This document shows positions 17,787 through 25,683 of a DNA stretch of 64,000 nucleotides, one piece after another. Source of the DNA: Pseudomonas fluorescens (lineage in GTDB: Bacteria; Pseudomonadota; Gammaproteobacteria; Pseudomonadales; Pseudomonadaceae); contig NZ_CP078138.1 of the NCBI RefSeq assembly GCF_019212185.1, positions 2,400,501 through 2,464,500 of the forward strand. The letters run 5' to 3'. The notes below the pieces were generated by a model, which saw only the letters and a program-made list of their open reading frames with translations, was not told the DNA's origin and searched no databases. The number at the start of each line of letters is the position of its first letter. The first letter of the stretch is position 1. Position numbers and translations under genes: made by a program.

Positions 17787-18536
17787 TCAAAGCACCTTCG
17801 CTTCGTTTTTCAGTTTCTCGACCAACTCAGCAACAGACTTGACCTTGATACCCGCGCTGCGTGCAGCAGGCGCTTCGACTTTCAGGGTTTTGTTGGTGGA
17901 GGCGGTGGAAACGCCCAAAGCATCAGGAGTCAGCGTTTCAAGCGGCTTCTTCTTGGCTTTCATGATGTTTGGCAGGGACGCATAACGCGGCTCGTTCAAA
18001 CGCAGGTCGGTGGTGACGATCGCTGGCAGTTTCAGGGAAACCGTCTGCGCGCCGCCGTCGATTTCGCGAGTCACGGCAACGCTGTCGCCATTGACTTCGA
18101 CTTTCGAAGCGAAAGTGCCCTGACCGTAGCCGCTCAGTGCAGCCAGCATCTGGCCAGTCTGGTTGTTGTCACTGTCGATGGCTTGCTTGCCCAGGATCAC
18201 CAGCTGTGGCTGTTCCTTGTCGACAACAGCTTTCAACAGCTTGGCAACGGCCAGGGAAGTCAGATCTTCGGCGGATTCGACGAGGATGGCGCGGTCGGCA
18301 CCCAGAGCCAGCGCGGTGCGCAGTTGCTCTTGAGCGGTGGACGGGCCGATGGAGACGACGACGATTTCAGTCGCAACACCCTTCTCTTTCAGGCGTACGG
18401 CTTCTTCCACTGCGATTTCGCAGAACGGGTTCATCGACATCTTGACGTTGGTAAGATCGACGCCGGAATTGTCCGCTTTGACGCGAACTTTCACGTTGTA
18501 GTCGACCACTCGTTTCACAGCTACCAGGATCTTCAT
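17787..18536 (-). CDS. etfB: Electron transfer flavoprotein beta subunit
   Basis: 249 residues from ATG 18536 ([20 protein letters not shown]), the usual EtfB N-terminus; six further upstream codons are not conserved. It carries the [13 protein letters not shown] and '[20 protein letters not shown]' segments, the latter binding AMP. '[20 protein letters not shown]' is the recognition-loop region that docks onto acyl-CoA dehydrogenases. It is co-transcribed with etfA and lies downstream of the CoA-transferase. Confidence 0.95.
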   Translation of the reverse strand: MKILVAVKRVVDYNVKVRVKADNSGVDLTNVKMSMNPFCEIAVEEAVRLKEKGVATEIVVVSIGPSTAQEQLRTALALGADRAILVESAEDLTSLAVAKLLKAVVDKEQPQLVILGKQAIDSDNNQTGQMLAALSGYGQGTFASKVEVNGDSVAVTREIDGGAQTVSLKLPAIVTTDLRLNEPRYASLPNIMKAKKKPLETLTPDALGVSTASTNKTLKVEAPAARSAGIKVKSVAELVEKLKNEAKVL

Positions 18537-18598
18537 TGGGCAGTGTTCTCTCAAAAACTTTGATCGTTTCAGGCAGGCTTTTTGTTTTCAGCTCAAGG

Positions 18599-19801
18599 CT
18601 AAATCGCCCCGGCTGCGCGCATTTGTTCAATACGATCCTTATCCAGCCCCAATTCCCTGAGCACCTGTTCGGTGTGCTGGCCGAGGCCTGGTACTGCATC
18701 CATACGTGGCTCGAATGCGCTGTTGCTGCCTGGAGGTATCAAGCTAGGAACCGTGCCAGCAGAGGTTTCGACTTCCCGCCAGCGATCACGCGCCTGAAGT
18801 TGCGGATGGTCCCAAACACCTTGCATGTCATTGACCCGAGCATTAGCAATTTGCGCATGCTCCAACCGATCAAACACGGCATCGAAATTGAGTGTGGAGA
18901 ACGATTCAACGATGAGTGCCCGCAGCGCCTGGCGGTTTTCGACGCGCTTGAAGTTGGCAGAGAAGCGTTCGTCTTTCGCTAGTTCAGGAGTAAGCAGTAC
19001 CTTGTCGCAAAACAGCTGCCACTCTCGCTCGTTCTGCAAACCCAGCATTACTGTGGTGCCGTCACCGATGGGGAAGGGACCATAGGGGTAAATCGTGGCG
19101 TGGGCGGCGCCGGCGCGAGGGGGAGGTGTAGCGCCATCGTAGGCGTAGTACATCGGGTAGTTCATCCACTCGACCAGGCTTTCCAGCATCGACACATCGA
19201 GGTGGCTACCTTCGCCAGTGCGTCCACGCAACAGCAAGGCAGACAGAATTCCGGTGTAGGCGTACATGCCGGCCGCGATGTCAGCAATCGAGCAACCGGC
19301 CTTGGCCATTTCTTCTTCACCCGGTCCGCCGGTGACCGACAGGAATCCGCCTTCGCTCTGTATCAACAGGTCATAGGCTTTTTTCTTTTCATAGGGGCCG
19401 CCTGCACCGTAGCCTGAAATGTCACAGACAATCAGGCGTGGAAATCGCTGATGCAAAGCCTCAAATGAAAGTCCCATTCTTGCTGCCGCACCCGGCGCCA
19501 GGTTCTGCACCAGGACATCGGCAGTGGCCAACAAACTGTCTAGCACCTCGGTGGCCGAATCTTGTTTCAGATCGAGGGTCAGGCTTTCTTTCGAGCGATT
19601 GGTCCAGACAAAGTGCGAGGCGAGGCCGTTGACGCGTTGGTCGTAACCTCTGGCGAAGTCACCCGTACCTGGGCGTTCGACCTTGATTACACGTGCGCCG
19701 AGATCGGCCAGTTGTCGGGTACAGAAGGGCGCTGCTATGGCATGTTCAAGGCTGACGACGGTAATGCCGTCGAGCGGACGGATGGCCTTGGATTGGCTCA
19801 T
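18599..19801 (-). CDS. Family III CoA-transferase (itaconate/methylsuccinate type)
   Basis: 400 residues from ATG 19801; an AGAGAG ribosome site precedes it and the seven extra upstream codons are doubtful. It has the CaiB/BaiF interlocked-ring fold: VVSLEHAIAAPFCTRQLADL, 'GARVIKVERPGTGDFARGYD', 'LVQNLAPGAAARMGL' and catalytic Asp144 in KAYDLLIQSEGGFLSVTG. It looks closely like itaconate CoA-transferase Ict of P. aeruginosa from memory. It should move CoA, probably from succinyl-CoA, onto a C5 dicarboxylate made by the aldehyde dehydrogenase. Confidence 0.87.
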   Translation of the reverse strand: MSQSKAIRPLDGITVVSLEHAIAAPFCTRQLADLGARVIKVERPGTGDFARGYDQRVNGLASHFVWTNRSKESLTLDLKQDSATEVLDSLLATADVLVQNLAPGAAARMGLSFEALHQRFPRLIVCDISGYGAGGPYEKKKAYDLLIQSEGGFLSVTGGPGEEEMAKAGCSIADIAAGMYAYTGILSALLLRGRTGEGSHLDVSMLESLVEWMNYPMYYAYDGATPPPRAGAAHATIYPYGPFPIGDGTTVMLGLQNEREWQLFCDKVLLTPELAKDERFSANFKRVENRQALRALIVESFSTLNFDAVFDRLEHAQIANARVNDMQGVWDHPQLQARDRWREVETSAGTVPSLIPPGSNSAFEPRMDAVPGLGQHTEQVLRELGLDKDRIEQMRAAGAI

Positions 19802-19874
19802 GATTATTATCTCTCTTGTCATGGCTCCCCAGTAGCGCCTGCTTGAGCCGACGCGCTGGGTTTACGCTGATCCT

Positions 19875-21038
19875 TTAAAAGGAGCGCGGCAGTTCGAGCA
19901 GGTGTTCAGCAACGTACGACAGGATCAGGTTGGTAGAGATGGGCGCCACCTGATACAGACGGGTTTCTCGGAATTTGCGCTCGACGTCGTACTCGCAGGC
20001 AAAACCAAAACCGCCGTGGGTCTGCAAGCAAGCATTCGCGGCTTCCCAAGAGGCTTTCGCCGCCAGGTACTTGGCCATGTTGGCGCTGGCCCCGGCGTTG
20101 ATGCCGCTGTCGTATTCCTCGCAAGCACGCCAGCGCATCAGGTCAGCCGCTTCGATTTCAATGTGTGCTTCAGCGATGGGGAACTGCACGCCTTGGTTCT
20201 GCCCGATAGGGCGACCGAACACGACGCGATCACGCGCATAGGCGCTGGTTTTTTCGATAAACCAGCGACCGTCGCCAATGCATTCGGCGGCGATCAGTGT
20301 GCGCTCGGCGTTCAGGCCATCCAGGATGTAGCGGAAACCTTTGCCTTCCTCGCCGATGAGGCTATCGGCAGGAATTTCGAGGTTGTCGAAGAACAGTTCG
20401 TTGGTTTCGTGATTGACCATGTTGGCGATCGGCTGCACGGTCATGCCGTTGCCGATGGCCTCGCGTAGATCGACGAGGAAGATCGACATGCCTTCGGATT
20501 TTTTCTTCACGTCGGTCAACGGCGTGGTACGCGCCAGCAAGATCATCAGATCGGAGTGCTGGACGCGCGAGATCCAAACCTTCTGCCCGTTGATCACATA
20601 CTTGTCACCTTTGCGCACGGCGGTGGTCTTTATCTTTGTAGTGTCGGTACCGGTAGTGGGTTCGGTGACGCCCATCGATTGCAGGCGCAATTCGCCGCTG
20701 GCCAGTTTCGGCAGGTAGTAGCTTTTCTGCGCCTCGCTGCCGTGTCGTAGCAGGGTGAACATGTTGTACATCTGGCCGTGCACGGTGCCGGAATTACCGC
20801 CGCAGCGGTTCACTTCTTCCAGGATTACCGAGGCCTCAGCCAGCCCGAGGCCGGAGCCACCATATTCGACAGGGATCATCGCTGCCAGCCAACCTGCGTC
20901 GGTCAGTGCCTTGACGAAGGTTTCCGGAAAGCCTTTTTCTTCGTCGACTTTGCGCCAGTAAGCCGCATCGAATTCAGCGCACAGAGCGCGTACGCCCTCG
21001 CGGATGGCATTGAGTTCTTCAGAGTTACGGTCAGTCAT
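19875..21038 (-). CDS. Acyl-CoA dehydrogenase with IVD-type catalytic Glu
   Basis: 387 residues from ATG 21038 behind GAGGAG. The FAD/substrate motifs are 'SMGVTEPTTGTDTTKIKTTA' and 'YVINGQKVWISRVQHSD', and the C-terminus has 'QTHGGFGFACEYDVERKFRE'. The usual catalytic Glu of the Y-E-G segment is missing: 'LYQVAPISTN' replaces it. Glu245 in 'DGLNAERTLIA' lies where isovaleryl-CoA dehydrogenase has its base, a position suited to branched acyl-CoAs. It resembles the acyl-CoA dehydrogenase of the P. aeruginosa itaconate locus (PA0879) by memory. Dehydrogenation of methylsuccinyl-CoA to mesaconyl-CoA fits the operon. Confidence 0.88.
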   Translation of the reverse strand: MTDRNSEELNAIREGVRALCAEFDAAYWRKVDEEKGFPETFVKALTDAGWLAAMIPVEYGGSGLGLAEASVILEEVNRCGGNSGTVHGQMYNMFTLLRHGSEAQKSYYLPKLASGELRLQSMGVTEPTTGTDTTKIKTTAVRKGDKYVINGQKVWISRVQHSDLMILLARTTPLTDVKKKSEGMSIFLVDLREAIGNGMTVQPIANMVNHETNELFFDNLEIPADSLIGEEGKGFRYILDGLNAERTLIAAECIGDGRWFIEKTSAYARDRVVFGRPIGQNQGVQFPIAEAHIEIEAADLMRWRACEEYDSGINAGASANMAKYLAAKASWEAANACLQTHGGFGFACEYDVERKFRETRLYQVAPISTNLILSYVAEHLLELPRSF

Positions 21039-21104
21039 TTTTATTCTCCTCAACGCGTCACGCACGGCATCTGCCCTGCGTGACCGGGGCCGGGCAAATA
21101 GCAA

Positions 21105-21701
21105 TCAGATCGGGTTGAAACCCAAGGCGGCACGAAAGCGATTCTTGACGTAATGACCATCGCGCGGCGGCAGCACCCGAGGCGGGTTCTCCGCTTTGAT
21201 CTTTATCGTCGCGAGCTTGACGCCGTCGCGGCTCGCAAAGCGCTCGCGCAGGTCATGTACGCCTTCCATGTCGCGGATTTCATCGGTCCAGCTGAAGCCG
21301 CAAGTCTTCGCCACCTGGTCCAGAGAAATACCAAAACCGGCGTGGCTGACTTGCATGCCGGTTTCACCAAAGTGACCGTTATCCAGCACTGCAATGGTCA
21401 GGTTGGCGGGCTTTTGCAGTGCCACTGTGGCCAGTGCGCCGAAGCCCATGAGCAACTCGCCGTCACCGGTGACCACCACCACCGACTTGTCTGGCTGCGC
21501 ATTGGCCAGGCCCAGACCCACAGTGATCGCGCTGCCCATGGCAGCCCACAGGTAGTAATTCAGATCGTTGTCGCCGGCGGCCATAACGTCATAGGACGCT
21601 GAACCCAGGCCGGTCACGACCAGAACGTCTTTGCGGTCGGCCAGCAAGGCCTTGACCACTTCGCGGCGGCAAAGGGTGTGGTTTTCGCTTACTTGACCCA
21701 T
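21105..21701 (-). CDS. ThDP-dependent 2-oxoacid decarboxylase, PP (beta) subunit
   Basis: 198 residues forming the pyrophosphate-binding half of a ThDP enzyme: VVVVTGDGELLMGFGALATV with the Gly79-Asp80-Gly81 start and Asn108 end of the Mg/ThDP motif. It matches the beta subunit of sulfopyruvate decarboxylase (ComE) and the C-terminal half of phosphonopyruvate decarboxylase. It overlaps the alpha-subunit gene by 13 bases. The operon lacks sulfonate or phosphonate genes, so decarboxylation of a substituted 2-oxoglutarate to the semialdehyde is inferred instead. Confidence 0.85.
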   Translation of the reverse strand: MGQVSENHTLCRREVVKALLADRKDVLVVTGLGSASYDVMAAGDNDLNYYLWAAMGSAITVGLGLANAQPDKSVVVVTGDGELLMGFGALATVALQKPANLTIAVLDNGHFGETGMQVSHAGFGISLDQVAKTCGFSWTDEIRDMEGVHDLRERFASRDGVKLATIKIKAENPPRVLPPRDGHYVKNRFRAALGFNPI

Positions 21702-22228
21702 TTCTTTTCTCCAATCAGGCGCTGACCGAGCAGCAGGGCAGTGGACGAATCACCGTTGAAGGCCATGGTCGCGGCACCGTGCAGCAGCGGGGCAACGTCT
21801 TCCGGGACGTCCGCGCGCCAGGTCATTACTTTCATCAGATTCAGGGAGGCTTCTGTGGCCTGGCCCATCGGGTTCTGCCACGCGTTGAATTCGGCCCAGT
21901 CGCCGCGCATGGTGACCACCATCAACAGCGGAAAGCCGGCACAGACTTGAAGTGCCAGGGTATTGATGCAGTTACCGACGCCGCTGGACTGCATCAAGAG
22001 AGCGCCGCGCTCGCCGCCAAGCCATGCGCCGGCGAGATAGCCGATGCCTTCTTCTTCGGTGGTGAGGACAACGGCCTTGATGTCCGGGTCTGCATACGAC
22101 ATACGGATCGCCGCCGAGTGGCCTGCATCCGGTACGAAGACCACGTGTTTGACGTCGTGGGCCTTGAGCACGCGAAACACGTCCTCCTGCCAATCCTGTC
22201 CCACGGTGTGTTCAGCTTCTGTTGACAT
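21689..22228 (-). CDS. ThDP-dependent 2-oxoacid decarboxylase, PYR (alpha) subunit
   Basis: 179 residues, the pyrimidine-binding half: HVVFVPDAGHSAAIRMSYAD, then 'LTTEEEGIGYLAGAWLGGER' containing the ThDP-activating Glu (Glu58-60), and 'MQSSGVGNCINTLALQ'. It corresponds to sulfopyruvate decarboxylase alpha (ComD). With the beta subunit it makes one active site. The start at 22228 is separated from the aminotransferase by ~170 bases holding a hairpin, so this may be the first gene of a processed or separately initiated transcript. Confidence 0.85.
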   Translation of the reverse strand: MSTEAEHTVGQDWQEDVFRVLKAHDVKHVVFVPDAGHSAAIRMSYADPDIKAVVLTTEEEGIGYLAGAWLGGERGALLMQSSGVGNCINTLALQVCAGFPLLMVVTMRGDWAEFNAWQNPMGQATEASLNLMKVMTWRADVPEDVAPLLHGAATMAFNGDSSTALLLGQRLIGEKKWVK

Positions 22229-22346
22229 GCCAATCTCCCAAGCAGTGCTGCTTTTGTGTTTTTACACATTCTGGGAGTGCTGGGAGCGGACTACGACTAC
22301 CGTTTTTGTCTTTGAGATATGCCCATTTTGTATAGCAGGTGGGGTG

Positions 22347-22385
22347 AATGCGTGGCCTGCCAGGCAACGGCGATAGCCACGCATT
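22347..22385 (-). promoter_or_regulatory. Intra-operon hairpin between aminotransferase and decarboxylase genes
   Basis: AATGCGTGGC and GCCACGCATT form a perfect 10-bp inverted repeat around a 19-base loop in the only large gap of the operon. It starts 17 bases after the aminotransferase stop. There is no clear T-run, so partial termination, RNase processing or 3'-end stabilisation are all possible. Confidence 0.5.
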
Positions 22386-22401
22386 ATGGGAAGGGAAATT
22401 A

Positions 22402-23616
22402 TTAACGCAGAGAAGTACAGAATGTACGGATCGCCTCGCAGGCCCGGCGCAATGAAGCGTCATCCAGGGCGTAGGCAATGCGAATGTAAGGGCCAAGTCC
22501 AAAAGCGCTGCCATGCACTACGGCGACATCCGCTTCGTCGAGCAGCGCATGCGCGACATCTTCGTCGGTGTGCAGTACCCGGCCACCCGCTGAGGTACGC
22601 CCGATCAATCCGGCACAGGACGCGAACGCGTAGAACGCCCCGGCTGGACTGACGCATTCAAGGCCTGGGGTGTCGTTCAGCAGCGCCACCATCAAATCGC
22701 GACGACTCTGGAATGCCACCCGGCTTTCACGGATGAAATCCTTGGGACCTTCCAGTGCCGCGAGCGCAGCCTGTTGCGACACAGAGCTGGCGCCAGAGGT
22801 TTGCTGACCTTGCAGTTTTTCCATGGCTTCCAGCAACCAGCGCGGCCCTGTGGCGAAACCGATTCGCCAGCCGGTCATGGCATAGGCCTTGGACACACCG
22901 TTCATGGTCAGGGTGCGAGGTGCCAGTCGTGGTTCAACCTGGGCCAGGGTGTAGAACGCTTGATCATCAAAAATCAGATGCTCGTAGATGTCATCGGCCA
23001 GAATCAGCACGTGAGGGTGAGCCAACAACACCTCAGCCAAGGCGTGCAGTTCTTCCCGGCTATACACCGCGCCGGTCGGGTTGGACGGCGAATTGAGGAT
23101 CAACCAGCGGGTCTGCGGTGTGATCGCGGCGGCCAGCGCCGAGGGCGTCAGCTTGAAGCCAGTGTCGGCGTCGCAAGTAACGATTTGGGCTTCACCGCCA
23201 CACAATTGAACCATCTCCGGGTAACTGACCCAGTACGGCGCCGGCACGATAACTTCGTCACCCTCATTGAGGGTCGCGGCCAAGGCGTTGTAGATCACCT
23301 GTTTGCCACCGTTGCAGACAAGGGTCTCTTGCCAGGCAACGTCCAGACCGTTCTCACGACGGAACTTGGCGGCCACTGCTTCTCGCAGTGAACGTACACC
23401 GGCGACCTGGGTGTAGCGGGTGTGGCCGTGTTCAATGGCATGAATGGCCGCTTCACGCACATGCTTTGGCGTATCGAAATCCGGCTCGCCGGCACACAGC
23501 GAAATAATTTTCGCGCCTTGCCCCCGGCGTTCTGCCACCCGATCCATGATTCGGTAAGTCGCGGACGGCTGCGCATTGGCTAAACGCTGATTTAGACGCT
23601 GGATATCGGCGCTCAT
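22402..23616 (-). CDS. Class I/II aminotransferase (aspartate aminotransferase-like)
   Basis: 404 residues from ATG 23616, which overlaps the upstream aldolase stop (ATGA). PLP-binding features of fold type I: SLCAGEPDFDTP (substrate loop), 'NSPSNPTG' (Asn179), 'ADDIYEHL' (Asp208/Tyr211), 'NGVSKAYAMTGWRIG' (Schiff-base Lys243) and a C-terminal 'YIRIAYAL' with the carboxylate-binding Arg. It is of the bacterial aspartate/aromatic Igamma type. Here it should convert the incoming amino acid, proposed to be a 4-substituted glutamate, to the 2-oxoacid used by the decarboxylase or the aldolases. Confidence 0.88.
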   Translation of the reverse strand: MSADIQRLNQRLANAQPSATYRIMDRVAERRGQGAKIISLCAGEPDFDTPKHVREAAIHAIEHGHTRYTQVAGVRSLREAVAAKFRRENGLDVAWQETLVCNGGKQVIYNALAATLNEGDEVIVPAPYWVSYPEMVQLCGGEAQIVTCDADTGFKLTPSALAAAITPQTRWLILNSPSNPTGAVYSREELHALAEVLLAHPHVLILADDIYEHLIFDDQAFYTLAQVEPRLAPRTLTMNGVSKAYAMTGWRIGFATGPRWLLEAMEKLQGQQTSGASSVSQQAALAALEGPKDFIRESRVAFQSRRDLMVALLNDTPGLECVSPAGAFYAFASCAGLIGRTSAGGRVLHTDEDVAHALLDEADVAVVHGSAFGLGPYIRIAYALDDASLRRACEAIRTFCTSLR

Positions 23617-24251
23617 GCGCGAGTTCTCCACTCAGTCAGGTTCATCAGTTCCAGGGTCGAACGGCCCTCGGTCAACGCCTGCATCATCTGCGCTTCCTTG
23701 TCCGCCCGCGCTTCACCTTCTGCCAGGGTGCGTGCGGCATCCGCTTTGGGAATGATGATCACACCATCATCGTCGGCCACCACCCAGTCGCCCTGTGTCA
23801 CGAAGGCACCATTGAAATTGAACGGCTGCCCCACCGAAGGCGCACTAGCCTTGACTGTGCCTTTCAGCGAGATGCCGCGGGCGAACACCGGGAACTGGCG
23901 TTTCTTTAGGGCCGCAATATCGCGTACGCCACCATCGATCACCAGCCCGACCACGCCAGCCGCTTCGGCCGCCACGGTGAGCACTTCGCCCCAATAACCG
24001 GCGATGAAACCACCCGTACCGACGACCAGCACGCTGCCACGGGGCACACGTTCCATCGCAAGGTGCAGGGCGAGGTTGTCGCCGGGTGAGCATTCCAGAG
24101 GGTAAGCGGGGGCGGAGATAAAGGCACCGTCCCAGATCGCGCGGATCGCGCTGTCGACCGCGCAAGACAGATGAGATGCTTCATACAGCGTCGAACTGCC
24201 AAGCACTTTTGCCCGTGCGTAAGAATCCAGGGGGAGGGGGAGCATAGTCAT
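23613..24251 (-). CDS. RraA-like HMG/CHA aldolase-type protein (copy 1)
   Basis: 212 residues. 'GLVIDGGVRDIAAL' carries the Arg110-Asp111 pair that binds substrate and metal in 4-hydroxy-4-methyl-2-oxoglutarate (HMG) aldolase. It is followed by the family's G-D-x-V-x-A-D-D-x-G-V block ('GDWVVADDDGVIIIPKADA'). HMG aldolase splits 4-hydroxy-4-methyl-2-oxoglutarate to two pyruvates and also decarboxylates oxaloacetate. Of the three copies this one is closest to the canonical aldolase pattern. It is coupled by start/stop overlaps to copy 2 upstream and to the aminotransferase downstream. Confidence 0.82.
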   Translation of the reverse strand: MTMLPLPLDSYARAKVLGSSTLYEASHLSCAVDSAIRAIWDGAFISAPAYPLECSPGDNLALHLAMERVPRGSVLVVGTGGFIAGYWGEVLTVAAEAAGVVGLVIDGGVRDIAALKKRQFPVFARGISLKGTVKASAPSVGQPFNFNGAFVTQGDWVVADDDGVIIIPKADAARTLAEGEARADKEAQMMQALTEGRSTLELMNLTEWRTRA

Positions 24252-24913
24252 CAGACTTTCCTCTGCAGGTTGTGGTAACCCAGTGCGGCCCGGGCTTCTT
24301 TAAGGGTTTTGCCTTGGCTGATCAGGGCGCGAATCTCGGCTTCGACCGATTCGATCTGGCGGGCACATGTCGCCACTTCAGCCGCATGGGCGCGGGGGAC
24401 GATCACCACGCCGTTGGCGTCAGCGACCACGATGTCGCGGGCACAGACCCGGACGGTGCCGATGGACACCGGCTGGTTGACCGACTGAACCTGTACGCGG
24501 TCTTTGCCGGTGCGCATGAAGCGGCCCTTGCTGAAGATCGGGTAGCCATCGCCCAGTGCTTTGTTCACGTCACGGCAAACACCGTCGATGACCGTGGCAG
24601 CGATCTGCCGAGTACCGGCGTACTGGGTCATGATGTCACCCCAGACGGTGCAGTCGGTGCGGCCGCCGTTGTCGATGACCACCACGTCGCCCGGTGCCAC
24701 GTCTTCGATGAAATCGCCCACGGTGCCCGGAGGTACGCTGGCCGTGACGTACTGCACGGTGAACGCGGGACCGACGATGACCTTGCTGTAGTTGTCCAGT
24801 GGCGCCACTCCGAGGCATTGGCCGGGTAGGCCGAGTTTGTCCAGCGCATCGGAGACGCCCGGGGTGTCCAGGCCTTCAAACAAGGCGACCAGTTCTTTGT
24901 CTTCGATATTCAT
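24251..24913 (-). CDS. RraA-like aldolase family protein (copy 2)
   Basis: 220 residues. It opens with 'GLDTPGVSDALDKLGLPGQC', typical of the RraA/dimethylmenaquinone-methyltransferase-like group. It keeps 'VIDGVCRD' (Arg114, Asp115) and 'ARDIVVADANGVVIVPRAHA'. Its N-terminus differs from copy 1 but resembles copy 3, so copies 2 and 3 are the closer pair. Retention of the metal/substrate residues argues for an enzyme rather than an RNase E regulator. Its start and stop codons overlap the neighbouring genes by one base. Confidence 0.8.
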   Translation of the reverse strand: MNIEDKELVALFEGLDTPGVSDALDKLGLPGQCLGVAPLDNYSKVIVGPAFTVQYVTASVPPGTVGDFIEDVAPGDVVVIDNGGRTDCTVWGDIMTQYAGTRQIAATVIDGVCRDVNKALGDGYPIFSKGRFMRTGKDRVQVQSVNQPVSIGTVRVCARDIVVADANGVVIVPRAHAAEVATCARQIESVEAEIRALISQGKTLKEARAALGYHNLQRKV

Positions 24914-25578
24914 CAGGCGTGCTCCGTGTGGATCGCTTCGAATTGGGTGTCATGCATCACTTCGGCGACCGAGCGACCGCTGCGGACAGCCTCGACCATG
25001 CCGTCCTGGCGGCGGGCAATACGCTCGCCAAGGTCGAGCACTTTCTCGATATAGGCTGAGGGCACGAACACGGTGCCGCAGGTATCGGCGATGACATAGT
25101 CGTTCTCGCTGACCTCGACGCCGGCCACGTTGATGGATACGGCGGCATCGATCTGCACCACCCGATTGCGGGCACTGATCATGGTCACCCCGCGGCCATA
25201 AACCGGGTAGCCAATCGACTCGCTGCCGTCGATGTCGCGGCTGAAACCGTCGATTACCGTGCCGCGCACTTTCTTGCTGGCCGCTGCATTGGCGAGGATA
25301 TCGCCCCAGCAGGAGATACCTTCGATGCCACCTGCGATCACCAGCACACGATCATCGCTGTCGATCTGTTCCACCACGGGGGTAATCAGGTGCACAGTGG
25401 GGGCGTTGTCGGATTTAGGAGCCAGCAGTACGGTGCTGGCGCGGCCGACAATCTTTGGGCAGTTCCACAGTGGGCGCAGCCCAACAGTGGCACCCGGCAG
25501 GCCGAGGAAGTCGAGCGCATCGGAGACCGTGTTGGTATCCAGCGCCGCCAAGCGATCCAGCAAACTCTTATTGATCAT
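24913..25578 (-). CDS. RraA-like aldolase family protein (copy 3)
   Basis: 221 residues, first gene of the catabolic operon. 'LDTNTVSDALDFLGLPGATV' parallels copy 2, and 'VIDGFSRDIDG' keeps Arg114-Asp115. The C-terminal block is 'ENDYVIADTCGTVFVP', where Cys replaces the Asp/Asn-Gly of the other copies. Three consecutive family members suggest different substrates, stereoisomers or hetero-oligomers. The promoter lies in the 105-bp gap to the divergent LysR gene. Confidence 0.8.
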   Translation of the reverse strand: MINKSLLDRLAALDTNTVSDALDFLGLPGATVGLRPLWNCPKIVGRASTVLLAPKSDNAPTVHLITPVVEQIDSDDRVLVIAGGIEGISCWGDILANAAASKKVRGTVIDGFSRDIDGSESIGYPVYGRGVTMISARNRVVQIDAAVSINVAGVEVSENDYVIADTCGTVFVPSAYIEKVLDLGERIARRQDGMVEAVRSGRSVAEVMHDTQFEAIHTEHA

Positions 25579-25640
25579 GGGAAAGCCCCAGTGGTGACGG
25601 AGGCGCCCAGTGTCAGTGAGACAATTTGATAGGTATATTA

Positions 25641-25659
25641 CTAATCACAGATGCGTTAG
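25641..25659. promoter_or_regulatory. LysR-type operator in the divergent promoter
   Basis: CTAA-N11-TTAG is a textbook T-N11-A LysR box. It lies 25 bases before the LysR start and 63 bases before the first operon gene. A wider inverted repeat, ATAGGT (25629-25634) and ACCTAT (25669-25674), surrounds it. Confidence 0.65.
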
Positions 25660-25683
25660 ATACGTTAAACCTATGGATTAATC

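Noticed and set aside
12695..22228. Reading the operon as cysteate/sulfolactate or phosphonate degradation because of the sulfopyruvate-decarboxylase-like subunits
   Set aside because: CoA-transferase, acyl-CoA dehydrogenase with ETF, hydratase and CitE-like lyase have no place in those pathways, and no sulfonate or phosphonate gene is present.
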